DNA from: Fidelibacterota bacterium
GTDB lineage: Bacteria; Pseudomonadota; Alphaproteobacteria; Rhodospirillales; Rhodospirillaceae
DNA length: 64,000 nt
NCBI GenBank assembly: GCA_947476625.1
Contig: CANJRA010000006.1
Coordinates: forward strand, 47,998-111,997
Direction of reading: 5' to 3'
Shown: piece by piece, positions 1 to 10,251 of the stretch
Layout: the number at the start of each line of letters is the position of its first letter
Numbering within the stretch: the first letter of the stretch is position 1
Program-made: the position numbers and the translations under genes
The notes under the pieces: generated by a model
The model's input: only the letters and a program-made list of their open reading frames with translations
What the model was told of the DNA's origin: nothing
Databases searched by the model: none

Positions 1-1518
1 CTGACTGCGGTGCGCCATGAACGACAGGGCGTCGACCAGATCGCCGTTGACGAGAATTGTCACCTTCACCAAGTCAGCTTCGAGATAGTCGGCGACTTCA
101 TAATCGAAGCTGGCGTAGCCGCGCGATAGCGACTTCAGGCGATCATAGAAATCGAAAACAATTTCATTGAGCGGCAAGCGGTAAACCACCATGGCGCGGT
201 TGCCGACGTATGTGAGGTCGATCTGCTCGCCGCGACGATCGTTGCAAAGCTTCAGCACGGACCCGAGATATTCGTCGGGCACCAAAATGGTGGCTTTGAC
301 CCACGGCTCTTCAATGGTCTTTATGCGCGTGACATCGGGCATGTCGGCCGGATTGTGGAGTTCCTCCAGCGTGCCGTCTGTGGAGTGAATACGGTAGACG
401 ACGCTGGGCGCAGTGGTGATGAGGTCGAGATCAAACTCACGCTCCAGGCGTTCCTGAACGATCTCCATATGCAGAAGACCCAAAAATCCGCAGCGGAAAC
501 CAAATCCCAGCGCTGCACTGCTTTCCATCTGAAAGTGGAAGCTGGCATCGTTCAGGCGCAGTCTGGCGAGGCTTTCGCGCAAAACTTCGAACTGCGCGGC
601 GTCAACCGGATACAGACCGCACCACACTACCGGAATGCTGGGCTTAAAGCCGGGCAGGGCTTCTGCGGCGGGGCGCGCTTCATCGGTGATCGTGTCGCCA
701 ACGGAGCAGTCAGCGACGGCCTTAATGCCGGCGGTGATAAATCCAAGCTCGCCCGGTTTCAGATCGGGCATTTCCAGGCGCTTCGGCGTAAACACGCCGA
801 CGTGTTCCACGGGGTATACGGTGCCCGAAGACATGAACTGGATTTTAGTGCCTTTTTTGATGCTGCCGTCTTTGATGCGCACCAGAATGACCACGCCGAG
901 ATAAGCGTCGTACCAGGAATCGACCAGCAAAGCTTTCAGCGGCGCTGTTGCGTCACCCTTGGGCGGCGGCAGGCGTGTGACGATAGCTTCCAATACTTCT
1001 TTAATGCCGATGCCGGTTTTGGCCGATGCCAGCAAGGCCTCCGACGCATCGATGCCAATGACGTCTTCAATTTGCTGGCGCACGCGGTCGGGCTCGGCGG
1101 CGGGCAGATCGACCTTGTTAAGGACAGGCACGATCTCGTGGTTGACGTTGATGGCTTGGTAAACGTTGGCCAACGTCTGTGCTTCCACGCCTTGTGAGGC
1201 ATCGACCACCAACAACGAACCTTCACACGCTGCCAGCGAACGGCTGACTTCGTAGGCGAAGTCGACGTGGCCGGGTGTGTCGAGCAGGTTGAGCTGATAG
1301 GTTTTGCCGTCGTCGGCATTGTAATTCAGGCGCACGGTCTGCGCCTTGATGGTGATGCCGCGCTCTTTCTCGATATCCATGGAATCGAGAACCTGTTCGG
1401 TCATCTCGCGCGCCGCGAGACCGCCGCAGTATTGAATCAAGCGGTCGGCCAGCGTCGACTTGCCATGGTCGATGTGGGCGATGATCGCGAAATTACGGAT
1501 ATGGGACAGGTCGGTCAT
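1..1518 (-). CDS. lepA: Elongation factor 4 (LepA), 3' part beyond window
   Basis: Ribosome-associated GTPase that back-translocates or remodels stalled ribosomes. The minus strand reads openly from the ATG at 1516-1518 to the window edge, giving about 506 residues of a family that is normally near 600, so the C-terminal tail is missing only because the window starts here. The N-terminus holds the translational GTPase motifs: AHIDHGKST (P-loop), DTPGH (switch II) and NKVD (guanine specificity). EF-G-like domains II, III and V follow, and the visible end is still inside the LepA-specific region. It lies 14 bp downstream of pheT on the same strand and may be co-transcribed with it. Identification is secure from the motifs and the co-linear full-length match to the family. 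Confidence 0.96.
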   Translation of the reverse strand, partial: MTDLSHIRNFAIIAHIDHGKSTLADRLIQYCGGLAAREMTEQVLDSMDIEKERGITIKAQTVRLNYNADDGKTYQLNLLDTPGHVDFAYEVSRSLAACEGSLLVVDASQGVEAQTLANVYQAINVNHEIVPVLNKVDLPAAEPDRVRQQIEDVIGIDASEALLASAKTGIGIKEVLEAIVTRLPPPKGDATAPLKALLVDSWYDAYLGVVILVRIKDGSIKKGTKIQFMSSGTVYPVEHVGVFTPKRLEMPDLKPGELGFITAGIKAVADCSVGDTITDEARPAAEALPGFKPSIPVVWCGLYPVDAAQFEVLRESLARLRLNDASFHFQMESSAALGFGFRCGFLGLLHMEIVQERLEREFDLDLITTAPSVVYRIHSTDGTLEELHNPADMPDVTRIKTIEEPWVKATILVPDEYLGSVLKLCNDRRGEQIDLTYVGNRAMVVYRLPLNEIVFDFYDRLKSLSRGYASFDYEVADYLEADLVKVTILVNGDLVDALSFMAHRSQ

Positions 1519-1532
1519 ACGGCTCGATTCAT

Positions 1533-3929
1533 TTATGCGCGCAAACGCCCGTTACAGGTTTTTTCGACGGCGGCGACGATTTTCTTGCTCACAGCATCGA
1601 TTTGTTCGTCGGTCAAAGTCGCATCCTTGGGCTGCAAGGTAACAGCCACCGCCAGCGACTTTTTGCCTTCGCCGACATGTGGGCCTTGGTAAATGTCGAA
1701 CAGGCCGACGTCTGAAATAAGTTCTTTATCCGCGCTCTTTACGGCCCGCAGAAGCGCCTCGGCCGCAACGGTGGTGTCGACGACGAAAGCGAAGTCGCGC
1801 TCGACCGGCTGCAAGCTCGAGGCTTTCAACAACGGACGGGCCGCGCCGGCTTTCTTCTTCGGCTGCGGAATACGGTCGAGGAAAACCTCGCAAGCGAAGA
1901 TGGGGCCTTTGATGTCCAAGGCGCTCAAGGTGCCGGGGTGCAGTTCACCGAAGGCGGCCAGAACCTGATTGCCCAACTTCAAAACGCCCGACCGGCCGGG
2001 ATGGTACCAGCCGGCACCGCCAGCGGTGGTCTGCAATCCCGCGATAGATGCGCCGGCAGCTTCCAGCGCCGCCAAGGCATCGGCTTTGGCGTCTAACGCG
2101 TCAACCGGGCGACGGCTGCCGCTCCAATGGCGTGCGGTGGTCTGGCCGGAGCGCAGGACAGCCGCGACTTGCACCTGTTGGCCGGGTTTCGAGCCTTCAA
2201 AGCGCGGGCCGACTTCGAACAGGGCGCAATCGGCCATGCCGCGCGCGGCATTGCGGCCGGCGGCAGCGGCAAGATTCGGGATCAGTGAAGGACGCATGGC
2301 GTCGAGATCGGAGCTGATGGGATTGGCAAGGGTCACGAGGGGCAGTTCGCCGCGGAAGAGTTCAGCCTGAGCGCTGGGCAGGAACGACCATGTGGTGGTT
2401 TCGTTCAAGCCGCGCGCGGCAAGGCTGCGGCGGGTGAAAGCGATTTGGCGCTGCTGTGCGGTGAGCGCGACCTTCGGCATCGGCGCGCGCGGCAGCGGGA
2501 TCGGCGGGATGTTGTCGTAGCCGTGGATGCGCAGAACTTCTTCCACCAGATCTTGCCAGCCCTCGACGTCGGCGCGCCAGGACGGCGGCGTAACGGTTCG
2601 GGCATCGCCGGTACCGGCAACGGTGAAGCCGAGTCGTTCGAGAATGGCTTTGCTCTCAGACGCGGGCAGATCCAAACCGCCGAGCGACTTCACACGCGCG
2701 GGGTTGAAGGCGATGGTGCGCGTCGTGTCGGGCGCCGCGCCGCCGGTGACGAGTGTGGAAGCCTCGCCGCCGCAGATGTCGAGAATCATGCGGGTCGCGA
2801 CTTCAGCGCCGGGGATGGCAGAGGCCGGATCGACACCGCGTTCGAAACAATAGCGCGCGTCGGAGTTGATCTGCAGCTTACGGCCCGTGCCGGCAATGTT
2901 CATCGGATCGAACAGTGCGGATTCAAGGAATACAGTGGTTGTGGTTTCGGTGACGCTGGATGGCGCGCCGCCCATGATGCCGGCGATGCCAAGTGCTGCG
3001 TTCGCATCGGCGATCACCACCATGTCAGCATCGAGCGTGTACGTCTTGGCGTTGAGCGCAGCGAGCGTCTCGCCGGAGGTTGCAAGGCGCGGACCAACAT
3101 CGCCGTTCAGTTTCGCGTCGTCGAAGGCGTGCAAGGGGCGGCCGAGGTCGATGGTCAGGTATTGCGTAATATCTACAAGAGCTGAAACCGGACGCAGGCC
3201 GATGGCCGTCAGGCGGTCTTTCAGCCATTGCGGGCTCTCGGTGTTCTTCACGCCGCGGATGGTGCGGCCGACGAACTGCGGGCATTTCTTTTCTTCGCCC
3301 GCGGGCAAAGCCATTTTGACTTTGCGCGGGCTTTCGAATGTTCCGGGCACTGGCGCGTCGTTGATGGGCTTCAGTTTGCCGAGACCGGCGGCGGCGAGAT
3401 CGCGCGCAATGCCGCGCACACCCAGCGCATCAACGCGGTTGGGCGTGAGGTTGATCTCGATGACGGGATCGATGGCGAGCACCTGCGTCACCGGTGCGCC
3501 GACCGGCGCATCGGCAGGCAGTTCGATAATGCCCTCGGATTCTCCGGCAAGCTTCAATTCGCCGAGCGAGCACAACATGCCCTGGCTTTCGACGCCGCGA
3601 ATGGCGCCTTTCTTAAGTACGTCACCGGTTGCAGGAATGGTCACGCCGGGGCGCGCCAACACAACTTTGAGTCCGGCACGCGCGTTGGGTGCGCCGCAGA
3701 CGACCTGCAGCGTTTCGCTGCCGGTTTCCACGGTGCATACGCGCAAGCGATCGGCGTTGGGATGCTGATTAGCTTCGGCGATGTGGGCGACGATGAAGGC
3801 GTCCAAACCCGCTGCTGGATTGATAAGGCTTTCAACTTCCAAGCCGGTCGATGTCAGCTTGGCGCTGATGTCATCGACGGAGGCGGTGGTGTCGAGATGA
3901 TCCTTCAGCCAGGAGAGGGTGAATTTCAC
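1533..3929 (-). CDS. pheT: Phenylalanyl-tRNA synthetase beta subunit
   Basis: Beta chain of the heterotetrameric PheRS, which charges tRNA-Phe in the cytoplasm. At 798 residues it has the normal bacterial length and layout: a B1 lobe, an EMAP/OB-type tRNA-binding domain (about 40-150, with the motif [10 protein letters not shown]), B3/B4 and B5 domains in the middle, and a C-terminal ferredoxin-fold anticodon-binding domain (about 700-798, containing [11 protein letters not shown]). The start overlaps the end of the ASCH gene by 4 bp (ATGA), implying translational coupling. It ends just before lepA. No lesion is seen. Confidence 0.97.
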   Translation of the reverse strand: MKFTLSWLKDHLDTTASVDDISAKLTSTGLEVESLINPAAGLDAFIVAHIAEANQHPNADRLRVCTVETGSETLQVVCGAPNARAGLKVVLARPGVTIPATGDVLKKGAIRGVESQGMLCSLGELKLAGESEGIIELPADAPVGAPVTQVLAIDPVIEINLTPNRVDALGVRGIARDLAAAGLGKLKPINDAPVPGTFESPRKVKMALPAGEEKKCPQFVGRTIRGVKNTESPQWLKDRLTAIGLRPVSALVDITQYLTIDLGRPLHAFDDAKLNGDVGPRLATSGETLAALNAKTYTLDADMVVIADANAALGIAGIMGGAPSSVTETTTTVFLESALFDPMNIAGTGRKLQINSDARYCFERGVDPASAIPGAEVATRMILDICGGEASTLVTGGAAPDTTRTIAFNPARVKSLGGLDLPASESKAILERLGFTVAGTGDARTVTPPSWRADVEGWQDLVEEVLRIHGYDNIPPIPLPRAPMPKVALTAQQRQIAFTRRSLAARGLNETTTWSFLPSAQAELFRGELPLVTLANPISSDLDAMRPSLIPNLAAAAGRNAARGMADCALFEVGPRFEGSKPGQQVQVAAVLRSGQTTARHWSGSRRPVDALDAKADALAALEAAGASIAGLQTTAGGAGWYHPGRSGVLKLGNQVLAAFGELHPGTLSALDIKGPIFACEVFLDRIPQPKKKAGAARPLLKASSLQPVERDFAFVVDTTVAAEALLRAVKSADKELISDVGLFDIYQGPHVGEGKKSLAVAVTLQPKDATLTDEQIDAVSKKIVAAVEKTCNGRLRA

Positions 3930-4357
3930 GGCGCCACTCTCCGATATTCAAGGCGCTCGATGACGCGGAAGTGTTCGCACACGATCGCCATGTCGGGCGC
4001 GAAATACCCTTCGCGCGTAAACGACGCCTGATGGCGTTTGCGCCAGGCGGCCAGCGAGGCTTCACCTTCATCGATGGCAAACTTGGCGTCGACCTCGTCA
4101 AAGGCGATGACATCGACTTCGATGCATTCGATGACACAACGCGGGCGGCCGTCGCCGTCCAGCAAGACGCTGCGATCACCAGGCTCGGGCACCGGATCGT
4201 CTTCATAATGATACAGCGCGGTGCAGGTGGCGGTCTTCTTGCCGTCCAGAACCAATGTGCACAAGGCGTCGGCTTCTTCCTTGGTGTGACCCATCGCCCA
4301 CTGCTGCAAATGTGCGTAGACCTGCGGTACGGGTGCCTTAGGAGGTGCGTTGGTCAT
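3926..4357 (-). CDS. ASCH-domain protein inside the pheS-pheT operon
   Basis: A 143-residue cytosolic protein with an ASCH fold (PUA-related, proposed RNA binding). The characteristic GKKTATC element near residues 38-45 is followed by a short beta-rich stretch with [20 protein letters not shown] and a C-terminal [12 protein letters not shown] segment, as in stand-alone ASCH proteins. It overlaps the pheS stop and the pheT start by 4 bp each, so it is the middle cistron of a tightly coupled three-gene unit; pheS and pheT are normally adjacent. A role in tRNA or translation is an inference from position only. The fold call is fairly sure; the function is unknown. Confidence 0.85.
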   Translation of the reverse strand: MTNAPPKAPVPQVYAHLQQWAMGHTKEEADALCTLVLDGKKTATCTALYHYEDDPVPEPGDRSVLLDGDGRPRCVIECIEVDVIAFDEVDAKFAIDEGEASLAAWRKRHQASFTREGYFAPDMAIVCEHFRVIERLEYRRVAP

Positions 4358-5436
4358 CGTGTCAGCCCTCCGGTAACGCTGGGGATATCGAGCGCGGCGA
4401 AGCCGTAATGGCGCAGCCAGCGCAGATCGGATTCAAAGAAAGTCCGCAGATCGGGAATGCCGTACTTCAGCATGGCAATGCGCTCGATGCCCATGCCGGC
4501 GGCGAAACCCTGATAGACGTCGGGGTCGAGACCGCAGGCGCGCAGCACGTTGGGATGCACCATGCCGCAGCCGAGGATTTCCAGCCAATCACCGTAATTG
4601 CCGATTTTTAGCTCGCCGCCTTTGCGCGAACAGCCGATGTCCATTTCCGCCGATGGCTCGGTGAAGGGGAAAAACGACGGGCGAAAGCGCGTGGTCAGAT
4701 CGTCGACGCCGAAATAGGTGCGCACGAATTCCTGCAAGCAGCCGCGCAAGTGACTCATGTTGGTTTCCGTGTCGATCACCAGAAGCTCTACCTGATGAAA
4801 CATGGGCGTGTGCGTCATGTCGTAGTCGCAGCGGTAGGTGCGTCCGGGAATGATCACACGGATCGGCGGCTTCTGACTCATCATGGTGCGGATCTGCACC
4901 GGCGATGTGTGCGTGCGCAGCAGGTAGCGCTCGGCCGCCGAGGGTTCGGTCGGCAGGAAAAAGGTGTCGTGCATTTCGCGCGCCGGATGTCCGGGCGGGA
5001 AATTCAGCGCGGTGAAATTGTGGAAGTCGTCTTCGATGTCGGGACCGTCGGCGATCTCGAACCCCATCTGGGCGAAAATCGCTGCGACTTCTTCCATGGT
5101 CTGGCTGATGGGATGCAGTGTGCCCCGCGCTTCGGGACGCGCCGATACCGTGACGTCCATGCTCTCGCTGGCAAGGCGCGCGTTGAGTGCGGCGCTGTCG
5201 AATCCCTGCTTGCGTACATCGAGCGCCGCAGCGACTTCATCCTTGAGGACATTCAGGCGCTGACCGAAGGTCTTGCGCTCTTCGGGGGCCATACCGCCCA
5301 GACCCTTCATCAGGTCGGTGATGCGGCCTTTTTTGCCGAGAGCCGAGACGCGCACGTCTTCCAAAGCGCCCGCATCCGCCGCGTCAGAAACGGCGGCCAG
5401 GAGTTCGGTACGAAGCTGGTCGATGTTGTCGGTCAT
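4354..5436 (-). CDS. pheS: Phenylalanyl-tRNA synthetase alpha subunit
   Basis: Catalytic chain of PheRS, 360 residues. It has an N-terminal coiled-coil arm (about 1-90) followed by the class II catalytic core: motif 1 region [14 protein letters not shown], motif 2 around [18 protein letters not shown], and motif 3 [10 protein letters not shown] near the C-terminus. The substrate-pocket segments [14 protein letters not shown] and [17 protein letters not shown] [15 protein letters not shown] are intact. The start ATG lies about 100 bp after rplT, beyond a terminator-like hairpin, so expression may be partly independent of the rpmI-rplT unit. Confidence 0.97.
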   Translation of the reverse strand: MTDNIDQLRTELLAAVSDAADAGALEDVRVSALGKKGRITDLMKGLGGMAPEERKTFGQRLNVLKDEVAAALDVRKQGFDSAALNARLASESMDVTVSARPEARGTLHPISQTMEEVAAIFAQMGFEIADGPDIEDDFHNFTALNFPPGHPAREMHDTFFLPTEPSAAERYLLRTHTSPVQIRTMMSQKPPIRVIIPGRTYRCDYDMTHTPMFHQVELLVIDTETNMSHLRGCLQEFVRTYFGVDDLTTRFRPSFFPFTEPSAEMDIGCSRKGGELKIGNYGDWLEILGCGMVHPNVLRACGLDPDVYQGFAAGMGIERIAMLKYGIPDLRTFFESDLRWLRHYGFAALDIPSVTGGLTR

Positions 5437-5461
5437 TGGATTCTCACATCCATCGTCGTGC

Positions 5462-5498
5462 GTAAAACAAAGGGGCTGCCTGGTCAGGCGGCCCCTTC
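5462..5498 (-). terminator. Rho-independent terminator or attenuator between rplT and pheS
   Basis: On the minus strand an inverted repeat (arms about 5485-5497 and 5470-5482, GC-rich, tight loop) is followed by TTTGTTTT. It sits after rplT and before pheS. In enterobacteria an attenuator occupies the same place with a Phe-rich leader peptide; I looked for such a leader here and saw none, so a plain or leaky terminator is more likely. Confidence 0.75.
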
Positions 5499-5533
5499 AT
5501 TCGACAGCGGGTAGATTGGATAAGTTCGAGAAC

Positions 5534-5890
5534 TTAACCGAGCGCCGCTTGGGCCTGCTTCACCAAGTTGGCGAAGGTCGCGGGCTCTTTCAGGGCGATG
5601 TCGGCAAGGACCTTACGATCGAGCTCGACGCCGGCCTTCTTGAGCCCGTTGATAAAGCGCGAATACGTCAGGCCGTGTTCACGAACACCGGCGTTGATAC
5701 GCTGAATCCAAAGCGCACGATAATCGCGCTTCTTGAGGCGGCGGTCGTTGTAAGCATGCTGCAGGCCTTTTTCGAGGCGCGTGCGGGCGGGCTTGTAAGC
5801 GGTCGAATGTCGGCCGCGATAGCCTTTGGCCTGCTTAAGAACTTTTTTGTGGCGGGCGTGTTTCGTTACGCCGCGTTTGACACGTGACAT
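5534..5890 (-). CDS. rplT: 50S ribosomal protein bL20
   Basis: Ribosomal large-subunit assembly protein, 118 residues, the standard length. The sequence starts [19 protein letters not shown] and carries the basic, helix-rich RNA-binding pattern of bL20, including [20 protein letters not shown]. It lies 21 bp downstream of rpmI, forming the usual rpmI-rplT pair; infC, which often heads this operon, is separate here at 7.6 kb. In other bacteria bL20 represses its own operon; I did not find a clear bL20-binding mimic in the leader. Confidence 0.98.
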   Translation of the reverse strand: MSRVKRGVTKHARHKKVLKQAKGYRGRHSTAYKPARTRLEKGLQHAYNDRRLKKRDYRALWIQRINAGVREHGLTYSRFINGLKKAGVELDRKVLADIALKEPATFANLVKQAQAALG

Positions 5891-5911
5891 GGTGGTGCTC
5901 CGTTACCTGGC

Positions 5912-6112
5912 TCAGCCGTAAGGCATGAAATTGCGTTTGATGATGATACCGTCGGCTTTGGAGAGCACGCTGGTACGGCGCGATTGGCGCTTCATCTTCG
6001 TGGGCTTAGACGTCAGCCGGTGGCGCTTATTCGCGGCCCCTGCCTTCACCTTTCCCGTGCCGGTAATCCGGAACCGCTTTTTAGCGGCGCTTTTGGTCTT
6101 CATCTTGGGCAT
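5912..6112 (-). CDS. rpmI: 50S ribosomal protein bL35
   Basis: Small basic ribosomal protein of 66 residues beginning [20 protein letters not shown], the diagnostic N-terminus, and ending in the [19 protein letters not shown] basic tail. An AAAGGACG ribosome-binding site precedes the ATG at good spacing. It is the first gene of the rpmI-rplT(-pheS) unit; the promoter should be in the 349-bp gap upstream. Confidence 0.97.
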   Translation of the reverse strand: MPKMKTKSAAKKRFRITGTGKVKAGAANKRHRLTSKPTKMKRQSRRTSVLSKADGIIIKRNFMPYG

Positions 6113-6461
6113 TTTGGCGTCCTTTCGTAAGCATGACGGTTTTTGAACCCGGCGCGAGGCATGCCCTAAAATCCTGATATTATTGGATTTTTAGCCTTTT
6201 AGCCGGTGGACCCGGGTATAGCACCCGGCCCCTATGTCTGACGGAGGGACGAGTCCCTATCGCCAGGTAGGCGCGCTTATACCGGGGGAACCCAGGATTT
6301 GCAAGGCGGGCCGGGATTTATGGCTTTGCCGGCTGGAGGGAGGCTGTTACCGGTGAAGGCTGCAAACCTGCCCTGCGGGGACCGCACGGATGGGCTGAGC
6401 GATGAACCACAATCCCACCATAAATTGCCCTTAGGTTGGCGGGAACGGATGAGGACATGAC
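6113..6461. other. Gene-free divergent leader between rpmI and the DUF3016 gene
   Basis: About 350 bp with no credible coding sequence. It must contain the rpmI promoter (minus strand) and the promoter of the DUF3016 gene (plus strand). A small hairpin-forming sequence, CCGGG-TATAGCA-CCCGG, lies near 6210-6226, and its minus strand reads TGCTATACC, which could be an extended -10 element; I could not find a matching -35 with confidence. Confidence 0.4.
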
Positions 6462-6986
6462 ATGAGGTCAAAAATGCGCGGGCTCAAATATCTTCTGGTC
6501 CTGGCCGCCGTTGCGGCTCCCCTGGCATTACCGGTCGCCGCCAAGGCTGGGCCGGTCGAGGTGGTTTTCGTCAATCCGAACAAATTTCACGACGCCAGCC
6601 CGAGCGGCTTTAGCGGCAAAGAGCGCGATTCGACGCTGAATGAGATTCGCGTGTTTCTGGAAAAGAAGGCTGCGGCTTACCTCCGGCCCGGCCAATCGCT
6701 GAAGATCGAAGTGCTCGATGTCGATCTGGCGGGCCGCACGGAGCCGTGGAATGTGAGATTGCCGGACGTACGCATCATGCGCGATATCGACTCGCCGTCG
6801 ATGAAGGTGCGTTACGTGCTCGAGGAAAACGCCATGGTCAGTGACGGCGGCGAAGAGCGAATCTCCGACATGAGCTATTTGTGGGGTGTCAGGCCCGCGC
6901 GATATGAAGGTGACCGCCTGAAGTACGAAAAGGTCATGCTCGATAAGTGGCTTCGCAAACGTTTTGGAACTGCAGCGAAAAACTAG
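6462..6986 (+). CDS. DUF3016 family exported protein
   Basis: 174 residues with an N-terminal signal peptide (hydrophobic stretch about residues 8-24, cleavage predicted after VAAKA), so probably periplasmic. The mature part fits the DUF3016 pattern: VVFVNPNKFHDA near the start, a central LKIEVLDVDLAGR strand, and a C-terminal YEKVMLDKWLRKRF helix. Function is unknown in the family. The chosen ATG has GAGG about 8 bp upstream. It is monocistronic, ending at a strong bidirectional terminator. Confidence 0.8.
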   Translation: MRSKMRGLKYLLVLAAVAAPLALPVAAKAGPVEVVFVNPNKFHDASPSGFSGKERDSTLNEIRVFLEKKAAAYLRPGQSLKIEVLDVDLAGRTEPWNVRLPDVRIMRDIDSPSMKVRYVLEENAMVSDGGEERISDMSYLWGVRPARYEGDRLKYEKVMLDKWLRKRFGTAAKN

Positions 6987-7007
6987 ATGCGGCCAACTCA
7001 AAAAAAT

Positions 7008-7044
7008 AAAGCGCAGTCCGTATAAAGCGGACTGCGCTTTTGTT
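7008..7044. terminator. Bidirectional intrinsic terminator
   Basis: A perfect 13-bp inverted repeat (arms 7008-7020 and 7028-7040, AAAGCGCAGTCCG and its complement) with a 7-nt loop, flanked by an A-run on the left and TTTTGTTTTG on the right. It serves the convergent DUF3016 and DoxX genes. Confidence 0.92.
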
Positions 7045-7060
7045 TTGTGCGGCTAGCTTC

Positions 7061-7480
7061 TTAGGCGGCGGACTTTTTGCGCGCGATCACGGCATCGATG
7101 CTCCAGGGACCAGCGCCGGAACAGACAAAATAGAGATAGACAAAGCAGAACAGAATCGCGAGATCGCCGCGATTGTTGATCGGGAAAAACCCGTTGGGGG
7201 CGTGAACCATAAAGTACGCCACGGCCATCATGCCGGAGAGAATAAACGCCACCGGCCGTGTAAAAAGCCCCGCAACGAATAACGCCCCACCACCAGCTTC
7301 CAATATGCCGGACGCCAGAATTAACGGCGATAACGCACCACCACCTCCGCCGCCCGTGCGCTCGGGGAAGTCGAACAGTTTTTGCGTACCGTGCTGAACG
7401 TACAAAAGGCCGGTCATGATGCGCAGTACGGACAAGGCGCGCGGAGCCCATATGGTTTGCAGCTCTTCAATTTTCGACAT
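7061..7480 (-). CDS. DoxX family membrane protein
   Basis: Inner-membrane protein of 139 residues with four predicted hydrophobic segments (about 15-33, 50-72, 78-95, 105-122). The RIMTGLLYVQHGTQKLF motif at the start of the first segment and the GLFTRPVAFILSGMMAVAYF segment are typical of DoxX/YphA-type proteins. The reaction is not known; relatives are linked to quinone or thiosulfate redox chemistry. There is a run of six glycines (residues 43-48) between the first two helices. A GGGGGTAG ribosome-binding site precedes the ATG. Confidence 0.9.
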   Translation of the reverse strand: MSKIEELQTIWAPRALSVLRIMTGLLYVQHGTQKLFDFPERTGGGGGGALSPLILASGILEAGGGALFVAGLFTRPVAFILSGMMAVAYFMVHAPNGFFPINNRGDLAILFCFVYLYFVCSGAGPWSIDAVIARKKSAA

Positions 7481-7555
7481 GATCTACCCCCTGCATTGTA
7501 AGCGTTAAATCAGTGGTTATTGTGTTTCACAACAGCCGGGGCCCACAAATCACGA

Positions 7556-7584
7556 GAGCGCGATCTAAAATATAGATCGCGCTC
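7556..7584. terminator. Hairpin terminator downstream of infC
   Basis: A perfect 12-bp inverted repeat, GAGCGCGATCTA (7556-7567) and its complement (7573-7584), with a 5-nt loop. It lies between the infC stop and the doxX start. The T-tract is weak on both strands, so the strength of termination is uncertain. Confidence 0.65.
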
Positions 7585-7626
7585 TTAATGTCGTCGGAGA
7601 CGCTCGAGTCTCCGAATTCCAATTCG

Positions 7627-8166
7627 TTATTTCGGCGCGACGACCATCACGATCTGACGGCCTTCGGAGCGCGGTTCTTGCTCCACTTTCGCACTTTCTT
7701 CGAAGTCGGCTTTAACGCGCGCGAGAAGGCGGTGACCGATTTCCATGTGGGCCATTTCGCGGCCTCGGAAGCGCAAAGTCACTTTCACTTTGTCGCCTTC
7801 TTCGAGGAAGCGCTTCATGGCGCGCATCTTCACATCGTAATCGTGGTCATCGATGCTGGGCCGCAGCTTGATTTCCTTGACCTCGATGACCTTCTGCTTT
7901 TTGCGCGCTTCGTTTTTGCGCTTCTGTTCCTCGTATTTGTACTTACCAATATCGAGGATCTTGCATACCGGTGGATCGGCATTGGGGGAGATTTCCACCA
8001 AGTCCAGTCCGGCTTCTTCTGCTTTGCGGAGGGCTATTTCGCGATCTACGACGCCGACGTTTTCGCCGTCGGCATCGATCAGGCGCACTGTACGATTGTC
8101 GATCTGATGATTCATGCGCGGTCCATCGTTTTTGGACGGCGGCGCCTGTTGGTCGAACCTAGCTAT
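7627..8166 (-). CDS. infC: Translation initiation factor IF-3, probable AUA start
   Basis: IF-3 binds the 30S subunit, prevents premature 50S joining and rejects non-AUG initiation. The first canonical ATG (8113-8115) yields 162 residues but cuts off the conserved N-terminal segment. The frame stays open upstream and encodes PPSKNDGPR directly before the [14 protein letters not shown] strand, as expected for IF-3. The only sensible start is an ATA at 8164-8166, 8 nt behind AGGAG, giving 179 residues, a normal length. Non-AUG starts on infC are well known as an autoregulatory device (AUU in E. coli). The C-domain motif [14 protein letters not shown] is intact. It follows thrS by about 55 bp and is likely co-transcribed with it. 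Confidence 0.93.
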   Translation of the reverse strand: MARFDQQAPPSKNDGPRMNHQIDNRTVRLIDADGENVGVVDREIALRKAEEAGLDLVEISPNADPPVCKILDIGKYKYEEQKRKNEARKKQKVIEVKEIKLRPSIDDHDYDVKMRAMKRFLEEGDKVKVTLRFRGREMAHMEIGHRLLARVKADFEESAKVEQEPRSEGRQIVMVVAPK

Positions 8167-8179
8167 GTACCAATCTCCT
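8164..8179 (-). promoter_or_regulatory. Ribosome-binding site with AUA start of infC
   Basis: The minus strand carries AGGAG (8175-8179), 8 nt of spacer, then ATA (8164-8166) in the IF-3 frame. No ATG, GTG or TTG lies in frame between the upstream thrS stop and the internal ATG. IF-3 discriminates against such starts, so this arrangement should give feedback control of infC. Confidence 0.75.
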
Positions 8180-8220
8180 GTTGTTGTTTTCTACCAATGT
8201 AAAACCGCGGCTCACGGGCC

Positions 8221-10194
8221 TTACGCACCCGGAACCGCAGCTTCTTTCGCAAGTCTATCGGTTGCTTCATCCAGCGCAAGGATTTCTTGGTTTGCGCCAC
8301 CCAGGCGGCGCAGCGCAACCCCCCGGTTTTCTTGCTCTTTCTTGCCCACAACGACCAATACCGGCACCTTGGCCAGAGAGTGTTCGCGGACCTTGAAATT
8401 GATCTTTTCGTTGCGCAGATCGACTTCGACTCGGAGACCGTTGGCGCGCAGTGTCGCGGCGACTTCCTCGGCGTAATCGTTGGCATCGCTCGTGATGGTG
8501 CAGACCGTGGCCTGGACCGGCGCCAGCCACATCGGGAAGCGACCGGCGTGGTGTTCGATCAGAATCCCTAAGAAACGTTCGAAGGTGCCGAGAATGGCGC
8601 GGTGCAGCATGACAGGGCGGTGCTTGGCGCCGTCCTCGCCGATATAACTGGCGTCCAGGCGCTCGGGCAGCACGTAATCGAGCTGAATGGTGCCGCACTG
8701 CCATGTGCGCCCGATGGCGTCGGTGAGGTGGAACTCGAGCTTGGGCGAATAGAACGCCCCTTCGCCGGGGAGTTCCTGCCAGCCGTATTCGGGGCCTTGG
8801 CGTCCGGCGAGGCGTACGGCTTCGCGCAGATTGTTTTCAGCGCGGTCCCACATCTCATCGGTGCCGAAGCGTTTTTCGGGACGCAGCGCAAGCTTAATGG
8901 CGTATTTCTCGAAGCCGAGGTCTTTGTAAACCACGTCGAGCAGTTCGCAGAACCTGCGGACTTCATCGACGATCTGGTCTTCGGTACAGAAAATGTGCGC
9001 GTCATCCTGCGTGAACTGGCGCACCCGCATGATGCCGTGCAGTGCGCCGTGCGGTTCGTTGCGATGACAACAGCCGAACTCCGCCATGCGGATCGGCAGG
9101 TCGCGGTAGCTCTTGATGCCCTGACGGAAAATCAGGATGTGGGCCGGGCAGTTCATGGGCTTCAGCGCCATGAGATCGCCTTGGCCCGACAGCACCGGTC
9201 CTTCGTCTTCGGTGTTGGGCACTTCATCGGGCACCACGAACATATTCTCGCGGTATTTGCCCCAGTGACCGGAGGCTTCCCACTGCTTTGAATTCATGAG
9301 CTGCGGGGTTTTTACTTCGACGTAACCGGCGGCGTCGAGACGGCGGCGCATGTATTGTTCCAACTGGCGCCAGAGCATGTAGCCCTTCGGATGCCAGAAG
9401 ACGCTGCCTTGCGCTTCGGACTGTAGATGGAACAAGTCCATCTCCTGGCCGATCTTGCGGTGATCGCGCTTCTCGGCCTCTTCAAGCATGGTGAGGTAAT
9501 TAGCGAGTTGCTTTTCGTCAGCCCAAGCCGTGCCGTAAATCCGCTGCAGCATGGCGTTGTTGGAATCGCCGCGCCAATACGCGCCCGCGAGCTTGGTCAG
9601 TTTGAAAGCCTTGCCGAGCTTGCTGGTGGACGGAAGATGCGGGCCGCGGCAGAGATCGAGCCACTTCTCGCCCTGGCGGTAAATGCTGATGGGCTCGTCT
9701 TGCGGAAAGCCTTCGATCAATTCGGCTTTGTATTGCTCGCCGATGCTTTTGAAGTGCGCGATGGCTTTGTCGCGTGGCCAGACTTCACGCACGATAGGTT
9801 CGTCGCGGTCGACGATTTCGCGCATCTTGGCTTCGATTTTGGCGAAGTCGTCGGTGGAGAACGGCTCCTTGCGCGCGAAGTCGTAATAAAAGCCGTTCTC
9901 GATGGCTGGCCCGATGGTGACCTGCGTGCCGGGAAAAAGCTCCTGCACGGCCTCGGCTAAAACGTGCGCGGCGTCGTGGCGCAGCAGCTCGAGTGCGTCG
10001 GGGTCCTTGCGCGTGACGATGGCGAGATTGGTGTTCTCGGTCAGCGGCAGAAGGAGGTCCTTCATCTCGCCGTTAATGCGCACAGCCAAGGCCGCCTTGG
10101 CGAGGCCGGGGCCGATATCGGCGGCCACGTCGGCGCCGGTGACCGGCCGGTCGTACTGGCGCACGCTGCCGTCGGGAAGGGTAATCGCAACCAT
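8221..10194 (-). CDS. thrS: Threonyl-tRNA synthetase
   Basis: Charges tRNA-Thr and edits mischarged Ser. 657 residues with all domains in order: TGS (about 1-62), the N-terminal editing domain with HDAAH (about 72-76) and the later CRGPHLPST segment, the class II core with [17 protein letters not shown]-like [12 protein letters not shown] (motif 2), zinc-ligand cysteine and histidines, and [13 protein letters not shown] (motif 3). The C-terminal anticodon-binding domain ends [21 protein letters not shown]. First gene of a thrS-infC unit. Confidence 0.97.
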   Translation of the reverse strand: MVAITLPDGSVRQYDRPVTGADVAADIGPGLAKAALAVRINGEMKDLLLPLTENTNLAIVTRKDPDALELLRHDAAHVLAEAVQELFPGTQVTIGPAIENGFYYDFARKEPFSTDDFAKIEAKMREIVDRDEPIVREVWPRDKAIAHFKSIGEQYKAELIEGFPQDEPISIYRQGEKWLDLCRGPHLPSTSKLGKAFKLTKLAGAYWRGDSNNAMLQRIYGTAWADEKQLANYLTMLEEAEKRDHRKIGQEMDLFHLQSEAQGSVFWHPKGYMLWRQLEQYMRRRLDAAGYVEVKTPQLMNSKQWEASGHWGKYRENMFVVPDEVPNTEDEGPVLSGQGDLMALKPMNCPAHILIFRQGIKSYRDLPIRMAEFGCCHRNEPHGALHGIMRVRQFTQDDAHIFCTEDQIVDEVRRFCELLDVVYKDLGFEKYAIKLALRPEKRFGTDEMWDRAENNLREAVRLAGRQGPEYGWQELPGEGAFYSPKLEFHLTDAIGRTWQCGTIQLDYVLPERLDASYIGEDGAKHRPVMLHRAILGTFERFLGILIEHHAGRFPMWLAPVQATVCTITSDANDYAEEVAATLRANGLRVEVDLRNEKINFKVREHSLAKVPVLVVVGKKEQENRGVALRRLGGANQEILALDEATDRLAKEAAVPGA

Positions 10195-10251
10195 TATTTA
10201 AGGGCCTAAAAGGGCTAAAGTCGGCGGAATCTAGAGGTAGGACGCGGGTTG

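Noticed and set aside
355..1197. 280-codon plus-strand open frame opposite lepA
   Set aside because: It lies fully antisense to lepA, which has all GTPase motifs, and its protein has no recognisable fold.
5437..5533. Phe-leader peptide attenuator before pheS
   Set aside because: A hairpin is present but I found no short frame with several Phe codons on the minus strand.
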